NCBI GenBank assembly: GCA_932294295.1 | Contig: OW028576.1 | Location: 47,090,628 to 47,154,627 of the forward strand | Source: Alitta virens | Lineage: Eukaryota > Annelida > Polychaeta > Phyllodocida > Nereididae | Direction of reading: 5' to 3' | Length of the DNA stretch: 64,000 bases | Shown: one piece after another, positions 1 to 9,442 of the stretch | Layout: every line of letters starts with the position of its first letter | Position numbering within the stretch: the first letter of the stretch is position 1 | Program-made: the position numbers and the translations under genes | The notes under the pieces: model-generated | Databases searched by the model: none | What the model was told of the DNA's origin: nothing | What the model saw: only the letters and a program-made list of their open reading frames with translations

Positions 1-179
1 CGTTCAACAGATCATTGGTAGAAGACCAGGTCAAAAGAAATTATTCAAGGTCGTTATAGCAGCATGTGGCTTCAACAAAGTGATGACTGAACCTTTCTGG
101 CACTCACGAATGTCGTGAGTGGCTAACAGAACATATATATATCAAATCTTAGCGAGCATGTGGTTTCAGACTCACTCTC

Positions 180-1465
180 ACAAACAAACAGACTGTTAAT
201 TCTGTGTTTGTATCTCCCAACAGACACCAGGTCAATGGCTCAAATAGAAATTGAATTGCAGCATTGAGCAGCAATGTTGTAACTTTGTGATCATTGAAGG
301 TGATCTCAATGTAGACTTGCAACGCAGGACAGCTAACCTTGGCTGTCATATTTTGCTCAAAGGAATGATTTGCATTTCATGTGGGATCATGCCAAAGACC
401 TTGTGATGTAACCTTCAATGCTCCCAACATGACCACAGGTGGCTGCAGGATTGACCACATCCGGTTTTTCAATGGGACAGCAGACAGTTTCAAAGAGTTG
501 ACTGTTTTTGACTCCGTGCAAGATTATGGACACTAACCTGTCACCAAGCTGTGAGGCAGCACAAAAAAGACCTAAAGGAGTTACAAAGAGCAAAATTAGC
601 TGAGGCAATTAGTCTGAATACACAAAGGGATCTTTGGACTGAACTTAAATAGATCAAGGGCAAGAAAAAGCTGATTCCTCCTGATGTTGATGGTGCCACA
701 TCCTCCAATGACATCTGTAATGTGTTTTATGAAAAAATATTACGAACTGCAAAATCCAGTGCCTTCAAACAGCACAGTTCTTGATAGACTTACAACCGAG
801 GTACATAAGGATATAAACAGTGACTCATACACAATTAGTGCTTATGTTATTACCAGTTGCATTAAAGATCTCATCTAAGTTATGGGCCTAGCATGCTGCA
901 TGTTAGAGGCATAGCACTCAGCTCCAGTGTGACTAAGCTGTTGGATATTTTACTATTGGAAGCTTATGCTGGAAAATTGAACATCAAATTTACAATTCAC
1001 TTACAAATCAGATTATTCTACAACACAGCAAAACTACTGTTTTTGCAATAAGTATGGTGTCTTTTGCGAATTTACTTGATGAATCAAAGGCCTTTGATCG
1101 GATTAAGTTCGATGAAATGGTCAAATTGCTGCAGAAAAAAAACATCCCTGCCCTAAGTATATGCATTCTTTTGGATGGATTTATAAATCAAGTAATTAGA
1201 ACTTCTTGGGAAAGAAGCTTTTCCAAAGAATTTAGGTGTTCCAATGGATTACGACAAGGGTCGAATCACCCACCTTCTTTGCAATTTATTTTGAGTAACT
1301 ACTTACAATGCATAGATCATCTGGAGTTGGTTTTTACATTGGCAATAAATGTGTAGGGGGTAGCTTAAACAGATGACGCAACCCTCATTGCCCCTACTAT
1401 AAGGGCCATACAAACCCTGATTTCCGTATGTGAAGAATTTTCAAGAATTTATGTGATATTAAATA
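180..1465 (+). mobile_element. Decayed non-LTR (LINE) retrotransposon, EN-RT part
   Basis: This is a retrotransposon remnant on the plus strand, broken into several frames. Around 283-318 one frame reads FVIIEGDLNVDL, which resembles the GDxN motif of an AP-type endonuclease. At 684-878 comes the linker region, and at 1054-1356 a reverse transcriptase fragment contains LLDESKAFDR (catalytic motif A region) and SNGLRQGS (motif B region). The FADD box region that should follow near 1365-1385 is degraded (stops and frame changes). The element is non-functional. The fragment stops at 1465 because Polinton 1 inserted there; its reading continues just right of that element at about 21029. Clade (jockey/CR1-like or other) is not resolved. 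Confidence 0.8.
1460..1465. repeat. Target-site duplication (left copy) of Polinton 1
   Basis: TAAATA at 1460-1465 is repeated exactly at 21023-21028, just outside the inverted termini. Six base pairs is the usual Polinton/Maverick duplication length. Removing the element and one TSD copy joins the interrupted retrotransposon frame. Confidence 0.85.
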
Positions 1466-2336
1466 ACTACTAAGAGGGGTAGGTCTGATCCCCCCCCCCC
1501 ACTTTTCCATGCTAATTTTCATCCTCGATGTCCTCTAGCTGACCCCCCCAAAAATCACCAAAAATTTGACCCCACTTGACCTTTCTATTTGCACCCAGGC
1601 ACTTCCCATGCTAACTTTCATCGACCCCCCCCTTGATCCCACTTGACCCCCCACTTGACCCTACTTGACCCTCTTTGATCCCCTGTCCCCATGCTAACTT
1701 TCATCGATCCCCATATCTAATTAGCACACGGGGGCACTTCCCATGCTAACTTTCACCTTTGATCCCATGTCTAATTAGCACACCGGGGCACTTGCCATGC
1801 TAACTTTCATTGACCCCCCCTTGATCCTACTTGACCCTACTTGACCCCTTTGATCCCCTGTCCCCATGCTAACTTTCATCGACCCCCCCTTGATCCTTCT
1901 TGACCTTACTTGACCCCCTTTGATCCGCTGTCTAATTAGCCCATCACCTGGCACTTCCCATACTAACTTTCATTCTCTATGTCCTCTAGCCCCCCCCCCA
2001 TTTGCAACCCCCCCTGTCTAATAAGCCAGCCCCCTCTCTAATAAGCCACTCTAATCTACTCAGATGTATAGACAGACAGTCTAGAACAAATATAGATAGG
2101 CTAGACAATTATAGACAGATATAGACAGATATTCTAGGCTAGACAACTAAACACTACAGTCCTCTGACCTAAAATGCATACCCCCCCCCTAGATTTATTT
2201 TACCCTAATGCCCCACCAGAGGGCTGCTGCCATTTCCCCCTTGTTACTCATCAGGGGGGAGATCTTCTATTTTTACCCTTGTGACTCATCAGAGGGGAGA
2301 CCAGTCATATTTACCCTGGTCAAAGGTCATGACCTC
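1466..2336. repeat. Left terminal inverted repeat of Polinton 1
   Basis: The segment matches the reverse complement of 20290-21022 with indels. It is built from irregular C-rich repeats around the phrases CATGCTAACTTTCATC and TTGATCC..ACTTGACC, followed by a TAGACAGATA-rich stretch (about 2060-2150) and two copies of a CTCATCAG..GGGAGA motif (about 2248-2302). It is 871 bp against 733 bp for the right copy, because it holds more of the C-rich units. No coding ORF is seen. Confidence 0.9.
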
Positions 2337-2352
2337 ATTCTATGCTAGTCTC

Positions 2353-2366
2353 ATTATATTTAAGTA
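2353..2366 (+). promoter_or_regulatory. TATA-like box before the CARD gene
   Basis: The sequence ATTATATTTAAGTA lies just inside the left TIR, about 75 bp before the CARD reading frame. Other Polinton 1 genes have similar boxes at 3151, 9880, 11011 and 19562, so a small TATA-driven promoter is plausible. Confidence 0.45.
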
Positions 2367-2437
2367 CAGACACATGTCTGACATGACTCATTCTTTCCTT
2401 AACTCTTTTACTGACAACATCAGACACATTCTCACAT

Positions 2438-2746
2438 TTGCATTTTAATCTGAAAAAATGCTTAAAGTTCACAGAGATACTATTAGAAAAACATTTTGTT
2501 AGTTTAGTACGAGAAGTTCCATGTGAAGATGTTTTACCTTCCCTTTTTGAAGATGGTATTTTAAGTCATGACATGGTCTCAGAAATTTTAGAAAAACCAA
2601 CCTCTGAAAGAAATTGCTTTTTGTTGTTGCTATTGCAAAGAAGGGGTCCAAAAGCCTTTTGTTCATTTGTGAAAGCACTCAAACATGCTAACAGAAAAGA
2701 TCTGGCCAATCATTTAATCTCTTTTCAATGGACAAGTAAGCTCTAG
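2438..2746 (+). CDS. CARD-only protein
   Basis: The product is about 100 residues and is nearly all one CARD (caspase recruitment domain), a six-helix death-fold module that binds other CARDs in apoptosome, inflammasome and RIG-I-type signalling. What is seen: helix 1 around LLEKHFVSLVREV, helix 2-3 around DVLPSLFEDGILS, the helix 4 start EKPTSERN, then the hallmark QRRGPKAFCSFVKALK near residues 66-81, and a leucine-rich end. It resembles CARDs of caspase-2/9 and CRADD type. No caspase or other catalytic domain follows. The frame is open from 2387 but has no ATG: the frame begins at a TTG (2438), and the nearest ATG (2383) is in another frame and stops after 21 codons. The true start may lie in a spliced exon or have been lost by an indel. 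A role in blocking host cell death or sensing is inference. Confidence 0.8.
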   Translation: MHFNLKKCLKFTEILLEKHFVSLVREVPCEDVLPSLFEDGILSHDMVSEILEKPTSERNCFLLLLLQRRGPKAFCSFVKALKHANRKDLANHLISFQWTSKL

Positions 2747-3150
2747 TGTAAATAATCAGGTTTTACTGTCAGTCACATGCTCACTTGTATGTGAAGTCTT
2801 CATTATTCAGTATTTTACATCAAAGTGTTACTTTTTTATATTCACAAATGCACATCACATTTAACTTTAAGATGTTTGTGTTTGCACATGTCATGAAGCA
2901 TATTAATCAAAGAGCATGATAGTCTTTAATCTTATTGGTCTCATAATGGTTCTATTTTTTTCTGATTTGATACCCAGTATCAGAGGTCATCTCATTATAC
3001 CTTTGATATCAGTTAATGTTTTGATACCCATTTTCAAGTTTTTGATTTCTAGCTCTAAAACACAGATCTGATCATTTTTTACACTAAAATTTTTGATCCC
3101 AAAGACATGCATAAGTCACATGAGGTCATTTATTTTTAGCCACATTGCCC

Positions 3151-3157
3151 TATATAA
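3151..3157 (+). promoter_or_regulatory. TATA box of the duplicated-domain gene
   Basis: TATATAA in the context CCCTATATAAGCC lies about 50 bp before the ATG at 3207, a good core-promoter match. The stretch 2747-3150 holds no gene; I see only AT-rich DNA with no recognised signal. Confidence 0.6.
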
Positions 3158-3206
3158 GCCTTGACCTGACAATACAACTCACATTCATACTTTTGACATT
3201 ACCAAG

Positions 3207-3662
3207 ATGCTTACATTAAGATGGATACTTTTTGCCCATGAACACTGTAAGGGGCAATCGTGTAAATTTATTTTACATCAACAGCAAGGTGCTCCATCTC
3301 ACACTATTGATCAATCTCTACAAGACTTTAACATCAGGAAATCTAATTTCCAACTTCCTGATATTTGGTCACTGAAATTTTATGTGGAACAAGATGAGTT
3401 TGAGACTGGCATCTCAGATAGTGAAGACACTTTAGTATCATTTCATAAATTACTGAATTACTATCATCAAAGGAGTCATATGAGACTAAAATGGATGTTG
3501 CTTGCATTCAATGACTGTGAAAAACACCAACATGTTGCAATTGTGCAAAAAAGTGAATATTATTTTTACAGTCTTCAAGAATGTTTGGAAGACTTTTATA
3601 AAAACTCTGATCTACCAGAATGTGATCTTTATGCAATGAAAATATATGCATTGTATGTTTGA
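3207..3662 (+). CDS. Duplicated-domain Polinton left-end protein (family 1)
   Basis: This 151-residue protein is of unknown function. It is made of two copies of a roughly 58-residue unit (about residues 4-60 and 92-151). Each begins with L-(R/K)-W and a hydrophobic strand, has a Cys about 10 residues in, a central S-L-Q-x-x-x-x-D-F helix and ends in a strand of the type (S/A)-(L/M)-K-(F/I)-Y. The same unit occurs twice in the protein at 60819-61244, which sits at the same left-end position of a different Polinton. The best match is the second unit here (SLQECLEDFY, then KIYAL) against the first unit there (TLNECISDYY, then KFYAL). There is no signal peptide and no membrane segment. A TATA box precedes it and AATAAA (3734-3739) follows it. 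Neighbour of the CARD gene, so an accessory or host-interaction role is possible but unproven. Confidence 0.75.
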   Translation: MLTLRWILFAHEHCKGQSCKFILHQQQGAPSHTIDQSLQDFNIRKSNFQLPDIWSLKFYVEQDEFETGISDSEDTLVSFHKLLNYYHQRSHMRLKWMLLAFNDCEKHQHVAIVQKSEYYFYSLQECLEDFYKNSDLPECDLYAMKIYALYV

Positions 3663-3733
3663 TTATGTTCACCTGTATTTAACATGTATTTCATAAGTTA
3701 ATTGTAATATTTCATGTTTTACCTGTGGTGTTT

Positions 3734-3739
3734 AATAAA
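3734..3739 (+). terminator. Polyadenylation signal after the duplicated-domain gene
   Basis: AATAAA lies about 72 bp after the stop of the gene ending at 3662, with a second overlapping AATAAA-like copy a few bases on. The following stretch to 4175 shows no gene. Confidence 0.5.
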
Positions 3740-4175
3740 ATATAATAAATTACAAAATCTTTTTGTTTTTTGATTATCACCACACTGATCTCAGTACAGA
3801 CAGGGTTAATACTGTTTGAATAACATAATTTGGTCATTTGACATTAGTAAAACACTCAGCTAAAATGCATGTAGTTGAACTTAATGTTTTTAAATACAGC
3901 ATATAGGGTTTATTGCATCATAGTTATAACAAGTTTCTCTATACCCTATATTCATTATGTGATGACATGAACTGTAGACCTGTTTCAGGTTACATGCATG
4001 ACTACCCTAAGACAATACATGGATGTGCCATGTCTACTAAGTGGAATTGAGGGTTACTTTGCTTTCCTACTTAATGAAGTTATGCAATATTTCCATCATC
4101 ACTTCCACAGTAGATACCATTGACTTAAGAGATACTGATTATTATTATTATTGACAACAAATTTTGACAACAAGT

Positions 4176-7100
4176 ATGGATGCCTTCAAGTTCTTGCTTT
4201 TTGTAAGCATTGTTTTTGCCTGCGAGAGACTAGGGACAGACTCTATTGTACCGACGATGATCTGGAAAATTTCGAGGACGTCAGCATTGATGGTGTCACA
4301 GAGATTGAGTAAGTAGCTTTTATTTTATATGAATGTACACAACAGGTCGGACAATCCTAACATGTTAAACATCATTATGATATCTACATACCTTGAAAAC
4401 ACAATGATTATCCATTTTAAGCTGCTAATCCGTAGTTTAGGGCACAGATACTTGCCGAACAACGTATATTTGATTACAGTTGCCGGCAAGCGCATGTGTT
4501 TAGGACACTAAATTTACGCCGTTTGTACATGTGTGGAATAGCGCATCAGCAGCGGCTTCAAGTGTCCAGCGTAGTGGCATAGGATTGCGTTAATAATGGA
4601 CTTTTAACCGACATTTAGTGTCACTACACACCAAATTAGTTAGAACAATCATGCCTAAGTATGTTACAACTGTTGTCAAAGGGAAATAAGACAGGATTTA
4701 CTTCAAATCACGGGTATTACCAGCGAGGTGAGAGACGGTCGTTTGTTTCCATTTTTATATTGACGCGTAGCTAGGCAGCGTAGGCTGGGAGAGGAATTTT
4801 ACAAATTTGTACTATAATCAAGTTTTTCTCAGCTTCTACTTGTCGGATCTTCATCAAATTTAGTTTGATAGCTGCGCTTTTGTATTGCGGTTCTCATGGT
4901 GTGTCATTTACAGCTGTACTCCCAAAACTGTACGAAAACGCAAGTTAAAACCGTTTTGACAGGATTTCCATATGTATTAAAGTGTTTACATTTTTCAAAT
5001 GATTGATAAATATATAAGTTAGACAAAGACCGTTGGTTATTTTGAATGTTTTGTGTTTATAAGTGCAATTATCAGCTAACTGACTCAATTGGTAATGTTT
5101 CTTTTTATCCAGTCCATGTTTTGTGATCGTCAATACTACAATTAAGATAAACCTTATTGTGTGATTTACAATTGCATTTACTGACTCAATAGACAATGTT
5201 TCTTTTATCCAGTCCATGCTGTGTGATATACAGTATTGCAATTGATAAACCTTATGAGTTCTGTAATTTGCAATTGCATTTATGAAAGTAAAGCTATGAA
5301 CACCTTTACCCCATTTAAAAAACTGTAATTAACTGATTTAAAACAAAAGATCACATATTTGTTGGGTTTTAAACATATTTTAATTGATAGCCTTATCATA
5401 ACTAGACACTTTGATCTAAGAATTAGAAAATGTTGATTACCAAATGAAACAGATCTATTAAATATGATAGATTAAATGATAAAGGAGAATGTATCAATAC
5501 TGATATTTCAGCTATCAGTACATCCATATGATTTCCCCCCTATTTTTAGCAATAGTCACATGATTTTGATAAATGGCCTTTTGCAACAATTAGAATTTGA
5601 TGGTTGCTGTTCTGACTGTCAAAAATGTCAGTAAAAAGTTTAGCCAATGGATTTTGTTAGTTATAATAATAGTCTTTGTCAGTAATCACCAAAAATCTTT
5701 ATCATTGGGAAGGAGTGAATTGTAACTGTACAGGTTAATAGTTTTTTATAGAAACATTTAGGTATGGGAGGGCTAATATATCTTTCATAGAATTTCAGAG
5801 ACTGTAAATATGGACAGCTATTTGCCAGCAAATAATCAAAACCTCATCTTTGTACCTGTTCAAAATCGATATTAAATAAGTTTTAATGCAGATATATTCA
5901 TATGACTAATTTCTCAAATTTGTTTGCAGTTTCGACACGGAGTTGAAGGAGTATGTATTGCACATACTTGAGATGAAAATGGCTACACTTACAGTAATCT
6001 TCAACCAGGAGAATGTGGTCCACTTGGTAGATGGAAAACCTGCAGCATCAACTGAGAGCACCGAAACATCACCTATGACATCATCGGAGCCGCCATCACA
6101 GACAACATCACAGACAACATCAGAGACAACATCAGCAGCGACTACATCATCGGAAACTACATCATCGGAAACTACATCATCAGAGAAATTGACAACACCA
6201 CGACAAAGACCCCATACACCAAGGAGGATCAAGTCTTCAACTACAGCCAGCACGACAACAAGAAGAAGTGGATCAACTACCGTCACCACCACCACTATTG
6301 TCATGACAGTAGAGTCCGGGACACACCATTCGTCAGGGTGGAGCACAAGGAATGTCAGTCTGATATCATGCATTGCTGGCAGCAGTGTAGTCCTCTGCAT
6401 CCTGGTTGCCTGTATCATCTGTTGTAAAGGTGAGACTATATAGATGTTACATATAATACATTTACCAAGTAATAAGTACTGACTGTAGACCTCAGGGCTA
6501 TGATATGTGAATATGAATAATGAGAAAAAAAAAAAAAAAAAAGCCAAAAAGTAACTTTGTTGTTGTCCTTTTTCAGTGAGGAGAAGACATAGGATGCAGG
6601 CATATCAGAGACTTGATGACGACATTTCTTTGGTTAACATGCAGTCGATTGACAATCCTCTATTTGACAACACCCTATTCATGAATCCTTTGATAGATGT
6701 ACAGCCCAATGATAACGGTAATTTAGTACTTATATATGTCAATTGGACAAATTATTGCATATGCTGCTATGGATAATAAAACATAAACATTTTGTCCCAA
6801 ATTTCATTTGATGATTCAGATTAAGATTTGTTTATTTTGCTTTTTCAAAGAAACTACTTCAGAAATCTGTATATAAATACTGTTCATGTAACACTCTGTT
6901 TTCATTATGACAATGACTGATAATAAACTTTTTTTTTATCAGTTGTACTTGGAGCTATGGGACCTGTGCTCGTGTGTGATGATAGATCTGAGACTGGAAG
7001 TGATGGGAGTGGTTAGTGTTACGTTTACCTTGTTATATATATGTATCCCTAATACTTAATCACATCAAAATCAGTCAATAATACACATTAATGGATACTT

Positions 7101-7273
7101 TTGAGTTGTGAAGTTTTTAACACCAAAACTGTTTAATAATGATCAAATGGTTATACTTCACAGTATTTACAGCCAAACTAAAATCTATTACACTGCTGCT
7201 TTCAGATATAAGGAGAAGGAGTCAGAGGCAAGCATCCAAAGATGCCACAGAAAAAATGAAGAAGATGAGATAA
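4176..7273 (+). CDS. Five-exon mucin-like single-pass membrane glycoprotein
   Basis: Exons inferred from splice sites and consistent phases: 4176-4308, 5930-6429, 6577-6717, 6943-7011 and 7206-7273. Exon 1 starts with a signal peptide (ATG at 4176, MDAFKFLLFVSIVFA), but the rest of exon 1 reads well only in another frame, so it seems to carry a one-base deletion near 4220-4235. Exon 2 encodes a short ectodomain, a Ser/Thr-rich stalk with TTSQTTSQTTSE and SETTSSETTSSE runs (about 6045-6350) and a membrane helix (about 6352-6425, SLISCIAGSS then VVLCILVACI). Exons 3-5 encode a basic, then acidic, cytoplasmic tail ending KKMKKMR-like. The last three introns are phase 1. AATAAA follows near 7328. 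The long intron 1 contains repeats. A surface or attachment role is inference; capture of a host gene is another reading. Confidence 0.6.
4801..4937. repeat. Dispersed direct repeat, copy 1
   Basis: About 135 bp (from the TTTGTACTATAATCAA block to the AAACTGTACG block) recurs in the same orientation at about 8946-9080 with roughly 80 percent identity by eye. The two copies bracket the glycoprotein exons 2-5, the RNase-like gene and the RING gene. I do not recognise the repeat. Confidence 0.65.
5077..5280. repeat. About 100 bp tandem duplication in glycoprotein intron 1
   Basis: Two diverged units each start ACTGACTCAAT, carry AATGTTTCTTTT and ATCCAGTCCATG, and end near CAATTGCATTTA. It lies inside the 1.6 kb first intron and has no coding potential. 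Confidence 0.6.
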
Positions 7274-7486
7274 AATGTTTTTAAATGTACATGGGATTTA
7301 TATATATAAATATTTTTTTTTTTTCTTAATAAAATAGTGTTTTAAAAGATTCACATGTCTACTCTCACTACCTTAATTTCTACCTCATTATACTTACTAA
7401 ATTTCAGTGCATTAGATACTACTGTATTAAAAATAAGTTTCACAAGACATGATGTTTTGTGTCAGCAACAACATGTGTTCATGGTC

Positions 7487-7559
7487 TGCTCTCTTTGGAG
7501 GATTTGGTGGCCTTGAAAAAGGCCTATGGATGGTGATTTTGGTAGTCTTGAAAAAGACC
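7487..7559 (-). terminator. Two histone-type 3' stem-loops plus purine-rich element, minus strand
   Basis: Downstream of the gene ending at 7559, the minus strand reads a stem-loop GGTCTT-TTTC-AAGACT (7544-7559), then ACCAAA, and then a second perfect one GGCCTT-TTTC-AAGGCC (7509-7524) followed by ACCAAA and, after about 12 nt, CCAAAGAGAGCAG (7487-7498). Six base pairs, a four-base UUUC loop, an ACCA flank and a purine-rich downstream element are the layout of replication-dependent histone mRNA ends (SLBP and U7 snRNP sites). No AATAAA is seen nearby on this strand. The same layout follows the RING gene at 8778-8813. Confidence 0.65.
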
Positions 7560-7870
7560 TAATAATGAAACTTTCTTTGGTGATCAGGGTACGCCGTAAT
7601 AATAAATTCCTGATAGTTGGTAACCACACTGATTACATCAGTTATGATCCGAGAATGCCTCAACCAACCGATCTCCTCATACAGACATTTTGAATAGACA
7701 GTCTTGTTGTCTTTATCTGTCTCAATCCATTTTCCATCTTGCACTGCTTCTATGGACCATTCCATTACCATTTCCATGCTGATCCATTCAAAGAACTGAC
7801 TCTTATTATCCATTGTTTTCATGTGTCTGGAAGAAACATGATGGGCAAAGGATTCAGAAAAACCAGCCAT
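7559..7870 (-). CDS. Small RNase-toxin-like (BECR-fold) protein, tentative
   Basis: This 103-residue protein starts at an ATG (7870) and has no signal peptide. Visible pattern: HHVSSRH near residues 10-16, NKSQFF near 22-27, a central Trp and acidic region, EIGWL near 67-71 and a C-terminal DVISVVTNYQEFIITAYP core. An H-x(n)-RH motif, a Ser-x-Phe, and a terminal strand ending TAYP are typical of the RNase A-like/EndoU-like toxin domains of bacterial polymorphic toxins and related phage proteins. No immunity-like partner is visible. It is divergently transcribed from the RING gene and ends in histone-type stem-loops. The fold call rests on motif pattern only; an unrelated small protein is possible. 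Confidence 0.45.
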   Translation of the reverse strand: MAGFSESFAHHVSSRHMKTMDNKSQFFEWISMEMVMEWSIEAVQDGKWIETDKDNKTVYSKCLYEEIGWLRHSRIITDVISVVTNYQEFIITAYPDHQRKFHY

Positions 7871-7914
7871 TTTCAGTTATTGCAAAAAAGAGAATGAGCT
7901 ATCATCTCATTTTC

Positions 7915-8275
7915 AGCAAAAAATTCTCCCTACCCCCCCCCCAAAAAAACAAAACAAAAACAAATATGGCCTAATAGTTGTACTTGAGAACCACACGCCT
8001 AGTCATATTTTAGTCAATGAAATGGACATTGTCACACCCACAAGTACCTCCCCCACTGACCTTTCATCTTACTAATCCTCTCTCACCTACCCCACCTGCC
8101 AAAATTCTCCCTCCCCCCCCCAAAAAAAACAAATACAAATATGGCCTAATAGTTGTACTTGAGAACCACACGCCTAGTCATATTTTAGCCAATGAAATAG
8201 GCATTGTCACACCCACAAGTACCCCCTCACTGACCTTTCATCTTACTAATCCTCTCTCACCTACCCCACCTGCTG
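7915..8275. repeat. About 180 bp tandem duplication between divergent genes
   Basis: Two near-identical units (about 7915-8095 and 8096-8275) each run from AAAATTCTCCCT and a C/A homopolymer through ATGGCCTAATAGTTG to CACCTACCCCACCTGC. The unit lies between the divergent RNase-like and RING genes, so it may hold their shared promoter; no clear TATA box stands out. The C-rich ORF read across it is low complexity and not a gene. Confidence 0.75.
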
Positions 8276-8365
8276 CCCCCCACCCACTTCCCCCCCAAAC
8301 CCCCCCCCCCTACCCACTTGCAGGGTAACTTTCATCACTTGGGACCAGCATCTCAACAACTGAAC

Positions 8366-8758
8366 ATGTTGTGCTTAATTTGCTGTGAAAACCGACAACA
8401 GGTGACATATTCATGCTGTTCAACTGATAGCATGGAAATGAAGGTATGCCAGTCTTGTGCTGAGCACATTTTCATTGGAAATGTAACATCTGCAGTTATG
8501 AATGGAGTTAACAATCCGAGGCTAGCTCCTGCATGTCCATTCTGCAGGAGTAAGTTCTTTGTGATTAGGAAACAGAATGGTAGCAGAGTTTCTATTTCAA
8601 CAAGAAATGTGATACTTACTGCAAATATTGCAAAGAAAGAAATGGAACAAAGACTGACCAGGCTTCTTCAGGAGAGGAATGAATTAAGAAGAGCTCTTAT
8701 TCATGACCATCTTGTACCACTTGGTCAGATATTTGGTGTACCAGTAAGAAGAAACTGA
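8366..8758 (+). CDS. RING-type zinc finger protein
   Basis: The product is 130 residues from the ATG at 8366. The N-terminus holds a RING-like zinc pattern: CLICC near residues 3-7, a Cys pair in YSCC, CQSCAEH near residues 29-35, and PACPFCRSKF near 55-64. This fits a C3HC4-type or closely related RING, the E3 ubiquitin ligase module. The C-terminal half has a predicted helix (KKEMEQRLTRLLQERNELRR), probably coiled coil. No BIR repeat is present, so it is not a full IAP. It is divergent from the RNase-like gene and ends with a matching histone-type 3' signal. A role in ubiquitinating host or element proteins is inferred from family knowledge. Confidence 0.7.
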   Translation: MLCLICCENRQQVTYSCCSTDSMEMKVCQSCAEHIFIGNVTSAVMNGVNNPRLAPACPFCRSKFFVIRKQNGSRVSISTRNVILTANIAKKEMEQRLTRLLQERNELRRALIHDHLVPLGQIFGVPVRRN

Positions 8759-8777
8759 TCAATCTTTTTAATTTTTC

Positions 8778-8813
8778 GGCCTTGTTCAAGGCCACCAAAC
8801 CCTCCAAAGAGAG
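8778..8813 (+). terminator. Histone-type 3' stem-loop plus purine-rich element after the RING gene
   Basis: GGCCTT-GTTC-AAGGCC (8778-8793) begins 19 nt after the RING stop, followed by ACCAAA and CCAAAGAGAG (8804-8813). Nearly 45 bp of this region match, in inverted orientation, the 3' region of the RNase-like gene at 7480-7525. The geometry matches histone mRNA processing signals; a simple inverted repeat bounding a cassette is the alternative. Confidence 0.65.
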
Positions 8814-8945
8814 CAGACCATGAACACAGCTGTGATATTTAGTTATTAATTTAATTTTTAAATGAGAAAAATGTTTTTAAATGTTTTTTTTATATACCTT
8901 TGATTGCATGCAGTAACATAGACAGGGAGGGGGATTTTGTCTGGA

Positions 8946-9080
8946 TTGAATTTGTACTATAATCAAACTTTTCCCGGTTTCTACCTGTCAGATCTTCACT
9001 AAATTTGATTTGCTAGTTACGCTTTGTATTGCGGTTCTAATGATGTGTCATTTATCGCTGTACTGATCAAACTGTACGCT
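8946..9080. repeat. Dispersed direct repeat, copy 2
   Basis: Diverged copy of 4801-4937 in the same orientation. The rest of 8814-9442 holds no gene that I can support; it contains the 3' flank of the RING gene and, near 9430 on the minus strand, AATAAA for the PC4-like gene. Confidence 0.65.
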
Positions 9081-9442
9081 TGGGAAATATCAGTACAGGT
9101 GGCGCTTGAGATGCTATGAGTATTTGTGAGGTACTAGTGGCTCCATCTACACCATTTGTGCCAAACGACCTTGACATTGCTAAAGGCTTTTTGGGGAAAC
9201 AGGTTGAACATGTGTTTTGGCATTGAGATGGCTCCAAAGTACGAAATTAGTGTCAAATGACTTGTTGACACACTAAACCATCGTCAGACAATTTAGAGAT
9301 TCAACTACAGTCCACTCCAAGAGTCAGCAGTATAGATGTCAAACCGGAAAACAATTTTTGACCTATTATCACTCACTGTACAAAGGTAAGTAAAAAAAAC
9401 ACAAATTCATTTCATATATTTAAATCAGTTTATTTTCACATA

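Noticed and set aside
5906..6547. 213-residue ORF on the minus strand with SDDVV repeats
   Set aside because: It is the antisense of the Ser/Thr-rich stalk of the spliced glycoprotein; the plus-strand reading has splice sites, signal peptide and membrane segment.
8017..8328. Proline-rich plus-strand ORF
   Set aside because: It reads through a C-rich tandem duplication and has no domain; low-complexity artefact.
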